Source: DATFXF01 sp035258565 (GTDB lineage Bacteria > Acidobacteriota > Terriglobia > Acidiferrales > UBA7541). From it: DNA of 5,437 nt. Within the stretch, counting starts at the first letter, position 1. Every line of letters begins with the position of its first letter. Under the pieces are notes generated by a model that searched no databases, was not told where the DNA came from, and saw only the letters and a list, made by a program, of their open reading frames with translations. Position numbers and translations under genes: made by a program. Location: positions 1 to 5,437 of the forward strand of contig DATFXF010000125.1 in assembly GCA_035258565.1 (NCBI GenBank), given 5' to 3'. Positions 1-5,437 of this stretch are shown here, in pieces.

Positions 1-1593
1 CCGCCGCAAGAGCTTTCCGGTTGGCGTGCGCGGCAATTCCTTGACGAAGACCACCTCGCGGGGCAGTTTGTACGTAGCGATTTTGCCGCGACAGTACTCG
101 ATTAACTCGTCCGATGTAACGCTCTCGCCGGGCTTGAGCACCACGTAGGCCTTCGCGATCTGCCCGCGGACCTCGTCGGGAACGCCAATCACGCCCACGT
201 CCGCCACCGCCGGGTGGGTGGCGATGGTCGTTTCAATCTCTTCCGGCCCAATGCGGTAAGCCGAGCTCTTGATGATGTCGTCCTCGCGGGATACGAACCA
301 GAAGTAGTCACCCTCATCGAAATATACGTAATCGCCGGCCCGGTTCCAACCGTCCGGTGTGATGGCATGGCGCTGCTTATCCGGATCGCGCCAATAGAGC
401 GTGCCGGTCGGCCCGCGCACGAGAAAATGACCGATCGCCTTCGGTGCCGCGTCCTTTCCTTCCTCGTTTACCACCTTAACTTCAAAGCCCGGCACCACCG
501 TACCGAAGGAGCCCGGCCTGGCGCGCATGCTGACCACGTTCGAGACGAAGACGTACATCATCTCCGTCGTGCCCAAGCCCTCAAAGATTTCCAACCCAAA
601 CTTTTCTTTCCAGGCGTGGTAAGTCGGTGCGGTCAGGCTCTCGCCCCCGCCCGTGCAGACCCGCAGGCTGCTCAGGTCATATTTCTTTTCGGCATCGGGG
701 ACTTGCAGCATCTTCCGATAGGCTGTGGGCGCAAGGGAGAGCACCGTGATGCGATGCTTCTGGATCGTCTCAAACATTTTGTCGGGCTCGAACTTGGCGA
801 TCAGCGAGGCGGCGGCGCCGAAGCGCATGGGGATCGTGGTGAAGGTGGAATAGCCCGCGCCAAACGCCAGTGGAGCCGAGCCCCCGATGATGTCGTTTTC
901 GGTGACTCTCCAGCCGTACTTGCCGAAAGTGTCGGGAACGACGAGGGTTTCTTCGACGAGGTGGGCCGTGCCCTTGGGCCGACCGGTCGTGCCGGAGGTG
1001 TACAGCAGCACGGCCACATCCTCGCGCCGCCGGCGCACCGGCGCAAGAGACGGCCCGCCGGACCCGAGCAGTTCACCGTAAGGCAGGTACCCTTTGGATT
1101 TCAGTTCGGCTGCCTCGCCGCCAACGACGATGATGTGCTTGACGGTCTTGAGATTCTCGCGGGCCGCTTCGACCTCCCCGAGAAGCGCAAAGTGGACGAC
1201 CAGGGCCACCGCCTCGGAGTCATTGGCGACGTGAGCAATCTCAGCGCGAGAGAACAGCGGTGAAATCGGGGTGATCACCGCGCCGAGTTTCAGAGCTGCG
1301 TAGTTGGTGACGATGGCAGGCGGGATGGTCGGCGTGCGCAACAGGACCCGCTCGCCCTCGCCAACGCCAAGTTCGCGCAGCGCATTGCCGAGTTTATTGG
1401 CCTGGCCCAGGAGTTGGGCATACGTGATGCGCTGGTCTTCGAAGAGAAGCGCAACGCGCTCGCCCCGGCCTGCGGCAACCGCCTTGTCGAGCAATTCTTC
1501 GGTGGGGTTGAAACGTTCGGGATAAGAAGCAAATTCCGGAAGCGAGTATATGCGTGTGGGCCACAGCTCACGCGGTGGCAAGTAGTCGGCCAT
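1..1593 (-). CDS. Acyl/aryl-CoA ligase (AMP-forming), benzoate/2-aminobenzoate-CoA ligase-like, 3' end cut by window
   Basis: ATP-dependent activation of a carboxylic acid to its CoA thioester through an acyl-adenylate, probably cytosolic. The minus-strand frame is open for 531 codons from ATG at 1593 to the window edge. Visible motifs of the ANL superfamily: phosphate loop YTSGTTGRPKG at residues 198-208; GLGTTEMM near 339-346 with the conserved Glu at 344; AGD at 419-421; SREDD at 435-439 with hinge Asp 438; and PTGK at 524-527 with the catalytic Lys 527. Only about 10-20 C-terminal residues should be missing. The GLGTTEMM segment and the SAPLAFGAGY stretch near 239-248 recall benzoate-CoA and 2-aminobenzoate-CoA ligases. 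The SSAYRIGPEEIE stretch near 443-454 also recalls medium-chain acyl-CoA synthetases, so the substrate is open. The start is supported by GAGG at 1599-1602, five bases upstream. It begins 10 bases after the stop of the 212-residue gene and is the last gene of the operon seen here. I read the whole frame by hand and found no stop or frameshift. Confidence 0.93.
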   Translation of the reverse strand, partial: MADYLPPRELWPTRIYSLPEFASYPERFNPTEELLDKAVAAGRGERVALLFEDQRITYAQLLGQANKLGNALRELGVGEGERVLLRTPTIPPAIVTNYAALKLGAVITPISPLFSRAEIAHVANDSEAVALVVHFALLGEVEAARENLKTVKHIIVVGGEAAELKSKGYLPYGELLGSGGPSLAPVRRRREDVAVLLYTSGTTGRPKGTAHLVEETLVVPDTFGKYGWRVTENDIIGGSAPLAFGAGYSTFTTIPMRFGAAASLIAKFEPDKMFETIQKHRITVLSLAPTAYRKMLQVPDAEKKYDLSSLRVCTGGGESLTAPTYHAWKEKFGLEIFEGLGTTEMMYVFVSNVVSMRARPGSFGTVVPGFEVKVVNEEGKDAAPKAIGHFLVRGPTGTLYWRDPDKQRHAITPDGWNRAGDYVYFDEGDYFWFVSREDDIIKSSAYRIGPEEIETTIATHPAVADVGVIGVPDEVRGQIAKAYVVLKPGESVTSDELIEYCRGKIATYKLPREVVFVKELPRTPTGKLLRR

Positions 1594-1598
1594 GGTAG

Positions 1599-1602
1599 CC
1601 TC
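1599..1602 (-). promoter_or_regulatory. Ribosome binding site of the CoA ligase
   Basis: GAGG on the minus strand, five bases before the ATG at 1593 and just after the TGA of the preceding gene (1604-1606). It is shorter than the site of the second CoA-transferase. Translational coupling across the 10-base gap is likely. Confidence 0.55.
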
Positions 1603-1603
1603 G

Positions 1604-2242
1604 TCAGCGCCCTGCGGCGCTCGGGACGCTGTGGCCGGCTTCTGCCAGGAGTTCCTCCAGGGCCTGCTCGACTCGAATGGTTCCTCGCCTGGCGTCGCTG
1701 CGTGGAAACGCAAGCGTGGGATAGCGATCGCCTTCAAATACAAGCAGAGCGGGAACGTCGGTGCCAAAGTTCTCCACCAGCGCCCCCTTGGCGCCAAACA
1801 CCGGGCGCACGCTGGCGTCCGGGCCGCTTACGGCCTTGTGGTAAGTGGGGAAGCGGTCCTTCACCCCCGCCACGTCGATGGCCTTGGCGTCCACGGCCTT
1901 GGCCTGCAATTGCTTGATGAGTTCAAGCGCGCGCGGGATGTCACAGGGGAACATCTCCCCCGGTTTGTGGGTGCTGCTGTAGTAAAACTCCAGGCGCTTG
2001 GGACCCTTCGCTTGCGAGGCTGCGGCGGTGGCTTTCGTGGCCGTCGGGTCCGGCGGGACATATACCTTCCCGCTGTCCTCGAAAACCTCGCACTCCATCA
2101 CGCCTTCGAGCGTGATGGACAGCGTGAAGGGCCACTCACGCTTCAGGCATTGCCCGAGGTAGGCCTTTTGAAGGTTGGGGTCCAGTGCCGGACGCAGATG
2201 CGTGCAGCGCACGCACAAACACTCCTTGTTGTAATAGGACAT
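1604..2242 (-). CDS. Cys-rich N-terminal protein with possible thioredoxin-like C-terminal domain, function unknown
   Basis: I do not recognise the family (212 residues). The N-terminus carries Cys 8, 10 and 13 (CxCxxC), then Cys 32 and Cys 51, a pattern that could bind zinc or an Fe-S cluster. A low-complexity Ala/Thr/Lys linker covers about 65-82. The rest reads like a thioredoxin-type fold: strand 83-90 (RLEFYYSS), a lone Cys 100 at the head of a helix (PCDIPRALELIKQL), strand about 118-125, a helix, then VPALLVFEGD at 163-172 with Pro 164 where a cis-proline would sit, strand 174-180, and a last helix 191-202. The fold assignment is inference from the strand/helix rhythm. If it is right, the usual second active-site Cys is absent (CDIP instead of CxxC). 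There is no signal peptide or membrane segment. The start has GGGAGG at 2247-2252. It lies 34 bases after the zinc-ribbon gene and 10 before the CoA ligase, so it probably serves the same pathway, perhaps as a metal, redox or assembly partner. The coding call is firm, the function is not. Confidence 0.8.
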   Translation of the reverse strand: MSYYNKECLCVRCTHLRPALDPNLQKAYLGQCLKREWPFTLSITLEGVMECEVFEDSGKVYVPPDPTATKATAAASQAKGPKRLEFYYSSTHKPGEMFPCDIPRALELIKQLQAKAVDAKAIDVAGVKDRFPTYHKAVSGPDASVRPVFGAKGALVENFGTDVPALLVFEGDRYPTLAFPRSDARRGTIRVEQALEELLAEAGHSVPSAAGR

Positions 2243-2246
2243 AATG

Positions 2247-2252
2247 CCTCCC
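2247..2252 (-). promoter_or_regulatory. Ribosome binding site of the 212-residue gene
   Basis: GGGAGG on the minus strand, four bases before the ATG at 2242. It supports that start, and with it an N-terminus that includes the CxCxxC motif. It sits in the longest gap of the operon (34 bases), in which I see no hairpin or promoter. Confidence 0.7.
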
Positions 2253-2276
2253 TACACACACGATTTCCAATCTCGC

Positions 2277-2651
2277 CTACCTGCCCTCCACAATGAACCT
2301 CGCCCGGCTGCCGACGAGCTCCTCCTTCTTGAGTGGGCGCCCGCTGACGAGCTGGCCGCGTACATTCTTTTGAATAGGAATTGGGCGGCAGACCGAATCC
2401 TTGCGGGCGCGCGGTGCCGGGCGTGTCAGCCCAGGCCCGGAAAGGGGCGAGTAGTCGGGCTTCTCCGCAAAACCGGGCAACAAGTCCGCCTGGCCCTCGG
2501 CCTGGTCCGGTCCTTTTATGCAGGCTCCCGTTGCCGTCTCCAAATACCAGATCTTGCCGCACCCCGCGCATTTCGTCTTGCCCTTAAAATTCCAAAATGG
2601 GTACGGATCAAGAAAGTTCTTGGTCTTACAACTGGGACATGTGAGAAGCAT
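2277..2651 (-). CDS. Small zinc-ribbon protein, function unknown
   Basis: A 124-residue soluble protein. Two CxxC knuckles, Cys 5/Cys 8 and Cys 28/Cys 31, lie 19 residues apart and frame an aromatic-rich loop (DPYPFWNF). CGKIWYL follows, a layout typical of a single zinc ribbon that binds one Zn. Additional Cys are at 44 and 88. A Pro-rich, probably flexible stretch covers about 60-92, and the basic C-terminal tail (KKEELVGSRARF) could hold a small beta structure. The start is supported by GGAG at 2658-2661, six bases upstream, and it begins 12 bases after the stop of the second CoA-transferase. Small Zn proteins beside acyl-CoA genes are often DUF35/OB-fold partners of thiolases, such as BbsA in the toluene pathway. 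The knuckle spacing here and the lack of a clear OB fold argue against that family. A partner or scaffold for the neighbouring enzymes is possible. No specific role can be assigned. Confidence 0.82.
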   Translation of the reverse strand: MLLTCPSCKTKNFLDPYPFWNFKGKTKCAGCGKIWYLETATGACIKGPDQAEGQADLLPGFAEKPDYSPLSGPGLTRPAPRARKDSVCRPIPIQKNVRGQLVSGRPLKKEELVGSRARFIVEGR

Positions 2652-2657
2652 GGCTCT

Positions 2658-2661
2658 CTCC
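2658..2661 (-). promoter_or_regulatory. Ribosome binding site of the zinc-ribbon gene
   Basis: GGAG on the minus strand, six bases before the ATG at 2651, between the stop of the second CoA-transferase and this start. It places the first CxxC knuckle only four residues from the N-terminus. Confidence 0.65.
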
Positions 2662-2663
2662 GT

Positions 2664-4028
2664 TTAGATGCACTCTTGTTCTTCGAGCCGCCGCAACTCT
2701 TCCGAGCTGAGGCCGGCAAGCTTGCCCAGGATGTACTCGTTGTCAGTGCCCACTGGTTTCAACGCCCACTTCACGCGCGGGGGGGTGTGGGACATCTTGT
2801 AAGCCGGGCCTTGGTGCAGGAGGTCGCCGAAGGAAGGGTCGTCCAGCCATTGGACCGCACCCCGCTGCTGCCAGTGCGGGTGGTTGGCGACCTCCTTGGA
2901 GTTCCAGACCGGTTGATTGTTGATGCCGGCCTTCTCCAGGATCTCAGCGACTTGCTCCTTTGTCTTGTCCGCGGCCCACTTCTCGAGCCAGGGATAGATC
3001 TCCATCTGGCTCTGAGGTTTTACCCGCACATCGTGCTTGGCATATTTCTCGGCGAATTTGCCATCACCTACCACCTTCGACAGCTTGGCAAAGTCCCCGT
3101 CGTCGTATGCGCTGATCAGGATGTAGCCCTCCTCCTGCTCTTGGGGGTTGTCGGAATTCGGATAGGAGGACTTGCCGCACTTGATGATCCCGTGCACACA
3201 CAATTGAGTATCCCAGTTGCCCCAGCGCTCGCGGGTGACGCCGTGGCGGCCGTAAAGAGGCAAGGCATATTCGAGCTGGCGCGTGACCCCATGCACCTGC
3301 GAATACTCGATGAAGGTCCCTTCCCCGGAGATCTTGTCACGCCAGTAGAGAGCGGCCAGAATCTGGACCGCGCCCATCATGCCACCCCAGTAATCCGCCA
3401 GCCAGATGGTGTGCTTGGCGGGCGCCCCGCCCATGAATTCCGGCTTCCCGGTGGCGCCGAAGTTGCCACCCTGCGCCTGCCCAAGGATGTCGTAGGAGGC
3501 GCGCACACGCCCCGGTCCCCAGCCGCCGAAGCCGCCCAGCCAGCAATACACCAACCGGGGGTTGATCTCCCGGAGTTGTCGATAGCCAATGCCCCAGCGG
3601 TCGAATGTGCCCGGGCGATAGTTCTCCACCATCACATCGGACTTAGCTGCCAGCTTCTTCAAGATCGCTTGGCCTTCGGGGCGGTGGAAGTCCACGGAAA
3701 TAAAGTATTCGTTCGGGTTGGCGCCCAGGAATCCCAGGCCGGTGCCGCGCTCCGGAATCCATTTCGAGAGCGGATAGAGGAACGGCTCGTTAAACGGGGT
3801 GGTGTGGCGCATGGCCTCGCCGCGCCGCGGGGCCTCAATCTTGATCACCTCCGCGCCGAGTTCCCCCATGTAGGAGGCGCAGGATGGCCCGAGGATATAC
3901 TGCGTGCAGGAGAGCACGCGGTACCCTTTGAGGGCTTCGGGCTTGCCGAACGCCTTCTTGAAGTCGAACGTCTCCTGGCAGAACTGTTCAAACGATGTCG
4001 CCTGCTTGGTTGTCGCTTCCTTAGCCAT
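2664..4028 (-). CDS. Class III CoA-transferase (CaiB/BaiF family), second paralogue
   Basis: Moves CoA between an acyl-CoA donor and a free carboxylic acid through aspartyl-anhydride and thioester intermediates. The 454-residue length is slightly above the family's usual 380-430. The family signature is clear: GPSCASYMGELGAEVIKIE at 47-65, ENYRPG at 135-140, WGIGYRQLREINPRLVYCW at 145-163, and catalytic Asp 180 in SYDILGQAQGG. The donor and acceptor acids cannot be read from the sequence. Residues 284-300 form a polar insertion (Asn, Gln and Glu rich) just before the GYILISA strand. The glycine loop typical of formyl-CoA transferase is replaced by SAYDDG at 306-311. The start is decided by a full AGGAGG six bases upstream, and an N-terminal extension of about 34 residues precedes the core. 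It lies 15 bases after its paralogue, with which it probably forms a heteromer like BbsE/BbsF. A bare family call is safe; the heteromer is inferred. Confidence 0.93.
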   Translation of the reverse strand: MAKEATTKQATSFEQFCQETFDFKKAFGKPEALKGYRVLSCTQYILGPSCASYMGELGAEVIKIEAPRRGEAMRHTTPFNEPFLYPLSKWIPERGTGLGFLGANPNEYFISVDFHRPEGQAILKKLAAKSDVMVENYRPGTFDRWGIGYRQLREINPRLVYCWLGGFGGWGPGRVRASYDILGQAQGGNFGATGKPEFMGGAPAKHTIWLADYWGGMMGAVQILAALYWRDKISGEGTFIEYSQVHGVTRQLEYALPLYGRHGVTRERWGNWDTQLCVHGIIKCGKSSYPNSDNPQEQEEGYILISAYDDGDFAKLSKVVGDGKFAEKYAKHDVRVKPQSQMEIYPWLEKWAADKTKEQVAEILEKAGINNQPVWNSKEVANHPHWQQRGAVQWLDDPSFGDLLHQGPAYKMSHTPPRVKWALKPVGTDNEYILGKLAGLSSEELRRLEEQECI

Positions 4029-4034
4029 GGTCGT

Positions 4035-4040
4035 CCTCCT
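4035..4040 (-). promoter_or_regulatory. Ribosome binding site of the second CoA-transferase
   Basis: A perfect AGGAGG on the minus strand, six bases before the ATG at 4028 and inside the 15-base gap after the preceding stop. It fixes the start and suggests strong translation of this subunit independent of coupling. Confidence 0.85.
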
Positions 4041-4043
4041 GCC

Positions 4044-5437
4044 TCAAATGACTTTCGCCTGCTTCAGCCGCTTGAAGTCCTCGCGGGTGAAGCCGAGCAG
4101 GCGGCGATAAACATCTTCGTTGTCGTACCCGGTCGGACGGCCCAGCCACTTTAGCCGCCCCGGGGTCTTCTGTTGCAAGAAGGGAGTCGTGCCGTACAGG
4201 ACCTTGCCGTAGTGCGGTGACTCGGTCTCGGCCACGTGGCCGCGGTACTTGAAGTGTGGGTACTCAGCCACTTCGTTGGTGTAGAGCACTCCACCGGAAG
4301 CCACCTGCTGCTTAGAAAGCTTGCGCTCGGCCTCCGCGCGTGGGTTGTCTTTCAGCCACTCGCCAAGCATGGTGTAGGTCTTTACCTGCATGTCGTGTGC
4401 CAGCCGATCGGCGACCTCGCGCAGGTGGGGATCGCCGAGGATGTCTTCCTCGACTGTGGCGTACTCATCGCCCACCGTGCGCCAGATGCGGTACCACAAC
4501 CGGTCGTGACCACCGCCGACCATCATGTAACCGTCCTTGCAAGGATTCACGGCGTAGATGTTGATGGCCAGGTCCCAGTTCCCGTAGCGCGGGCGGATGC
4601 TGCCGTCCATCGAGTGCCACGCCCAGTTGTAGTCCAGAATGCGGATGACGGCCTCGGCCGCCGTCGCCTCGACGAATTGGCCCTCGCCGGAGACATTGTC
4701 ACGGTGCAGGATGGCAGCGAGAATTCCCATGGCCGCCGAAGTCCCGCCCACGTGATCGGCCATCCACAGCGCCGAGCGAGTCGGCTGCCCACCAAACTCC
4801 TTTGGGTCGCCGGTGCCGTGGACGAATCCGCACGCGGCTTGGGCTGTTGGGTCCAGCACCCCCGGCTTATCCTTTAGCGGGCCCCACTGCCCGCGCTGCC
4901 CCACCCAGCAGTAGACTAGGCGTGGATTGAGCTCTCGGAGCTGGCGATAACCAATGCCCCAACTGTCCCATTGGCCGGGCGGGCCGTTCTCGATGAGCAC
5001 ATCGGCGTGCGTAACCAACCTCTTGAGAATCTCTCGGCCTTCCTCGGTCTCCAAGTTGAGGGTAATCGAGTGCTTGTTCCGCATTTCGTGCAAGAACTGC
5101 CCGCCGACTTCCTCCCCTGTCTCCTTATCGCGGAACATGTACTCCTTGCGGCCGAACGGCGTGTTCCGCCGCAGCGGGTCTCCGCCTGGCGGTTCCACCT
5201 GAATGACTTCGGCGCCCAGCTCGGACAACATCGAGGAGCACCAGTGCCCGATCATCATGCGCGTCGAGCAATCGAGCACGCGCAGACGGGACAGCGCCTC
5301 CGGCTTCTCAAAATTCTTCTCTTGGCGCAGGATGGATTCCAGGAAAAGCGGGTACTCCTTGGCTTGGTCGGAGAGCCCGGCGTACACCTCATCCGGCTTA
5401 GCGATGGGAATGGCGGGCCAAGGCGCGACTTTTGGGG
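4044..5437 (-). CDS. Class III CoA-transferase (CaiB/BaiF family), first paralogue, 5' end cut by window
   Basis: Same enzyme family and reaction as the downstream gene, which it resembles strongly. Residues are numbered from an internal GTG at 5387: LSELGAEVIQVEPPGGDPLRR at 54-74, LIENGPPGQWDSWGIGYRQLRELNPRLVYCW at 131-161, catalytic Asp 179 in VLDPTAQAACGF, and a glycine loop GGGH at 291-294 as in formyl-CoA transferase. GHWC replaces the common GP motif at 47-50. The frame stays open from 5387 to the right edge (codons read PKVAPWPAIPIAKPDE before the GTG), and no convincing ribosome binding site precedes the GTG, so the true start is probably beyond the window. The stop at 4044-4046 is 15 bases before the next gene. 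The N-terminal NTPFG and RNKHSITLNLE stretches recall BbsE-type subunits as I remember them, which is weak evidence. Role inferred: one subunit of a heteromeric CoA-transferase in acid catabolism. Succinyl-CoA is only one possible donor. Confidence 0.92.
   Translation of the reverse strand, partial: PKVAPWPAIPIAKPDEVYAGLSDQAKEYPLFLESILRQEKNFEKPEALSRLRVLDCSTRMMIGHWCSSMLSELGAEVIQVEPPGGDPLRRNTPFGRKEYMFRDKETGEEVGGQFLHEMRNKHSITLNLETEEGREILKRLVTHADVLIENGPPGQWDSWGIGYRQLRELNPRLVYCWVGQRGQWGPLKDKPGVLDPTAQAACGFVHGTGDPKEFGGQPTRSALWMADHVGGTSAAMGILAAILHRDNVSGEGQFVEATAAEAVIRILDYNWAWHSMDGSIRPRYGNWDLAINIYAVNPCKDGYMMVGGGHDRLWYRIWRTVGDEYATVEEDILGDPHLREVADRLAHDMQVKTYTMLGEWLKDNPRAEAERKLSKQQVASGGVLYTNEVAEYPHFKYRGHVAETESPHYGKVLYGTTPFLQQKTPGRLKWLGRPTGYDNEDVYRRLLGFTREDFKRLKQAKVI

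Noticed and set aside
214..1263. Plus-strand open frame of 349 codons
   Set aside because: It is antisense to the CoA ligase, whose ANL motifs are unmistakable. The translation is rich in Arg, Gly and His with no domain.
2243..2276. Internal promoter or terminator in the largest intergenic gap
   Set aside because: The gap is only 34 bases, with no hairpin, T-run or -10/-35 pair visible beyond the ribosome binding site.
1592..2296. Plus-strand open frame of 234 codons over the 212-residue gene
   Set aside because: The minus-strand gene has a ribosome binding site, operon spacing and ordinary protein composition. The plus frame has none of these.
2277..2651. DUF35/OB-fold thiolase partner such as BbsA
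   Set aside because: The second Cys pair is 19 residues from the first, longer than that family's usual spacing as I know it, and I cannot see the OB-fold pattern.
2244..4154. Long plus-strand open frame of 636 codons
   Set aside because: It lies antisense to the second CoA-transferase and the zinc-ribbon gene, both strongly supported by motifs and ribosome binding sites. The translation shows no recognisable domain. Long antisense frames are common in GC-rich coding DNA.
5385..5387. GTG as the true start of the first CoA-transferase
   Set aside because: The frame remains open upstream to the window edge and the GTG has no well-spaced ribosome binding site, so the gene is treated as 5' partial.

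Overview
The window is one compact block of genes, all read from the minus strand. It is roughly 60% GC by eye and nearly all coding. In transcription order (right to left) it holds: a class III (CaiB/BaiF family) CoA-transferase whose start lies beyond the right edge; a second, paralogous class III CoA-transferase; a 124-residue zinc-ribbon protein; a 212-residue protein with a Cys-rich N-terminus and a possible thioredoxin-like C-terminal half; and an ATP-dependent acyl/aryl-CoA ligase that runs off the left edge just after its catalytic lysine. The gaps are about 15, 12, 34 and 10 bases. The four internal starts have recognisable ribosome binding sites, so one polycistronic transcript is likely. 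Its promoter and terminator are outside the window.

The two CoA-transferases both keep the family's catalytic aspartate and share an almost identical block around W-G-I-G-Y-R-Q-L-R-E. They differ in the glycine loop and in an insertion, which suits the two unlike subunits of a heteromeric enzyme. The best known precedent is the BbsE/BbsF succinyl-CoA:benzylsuccinate CoA-transferase of anaerobic toluene degradation. The ligase resembles the benzoate-CoA / 2-aminobenzoate-CoA / medium-chain acyl-CoA ligase group. My reading is a catabolic operon for an aromatic or other carboxylic acid that uses both ATP-dependent CoA ligation and CoA transfer. The substrate cannot be told from this sequence. 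The two small Cys-containing proteins have no function I recognise and are the least explained part.

The organism is a bacterium with moderately high GC. The gene style fits a soil or sediment proteobacterium, or an uncultivated phylum with similar catabolic operons, but nothing here fixes the taxon. I see no RNA genes, mobile elements, CRISPR arrays or repeats other than the paralogy of the two transferases. No gene-free stretch exceeds about 35 bases.
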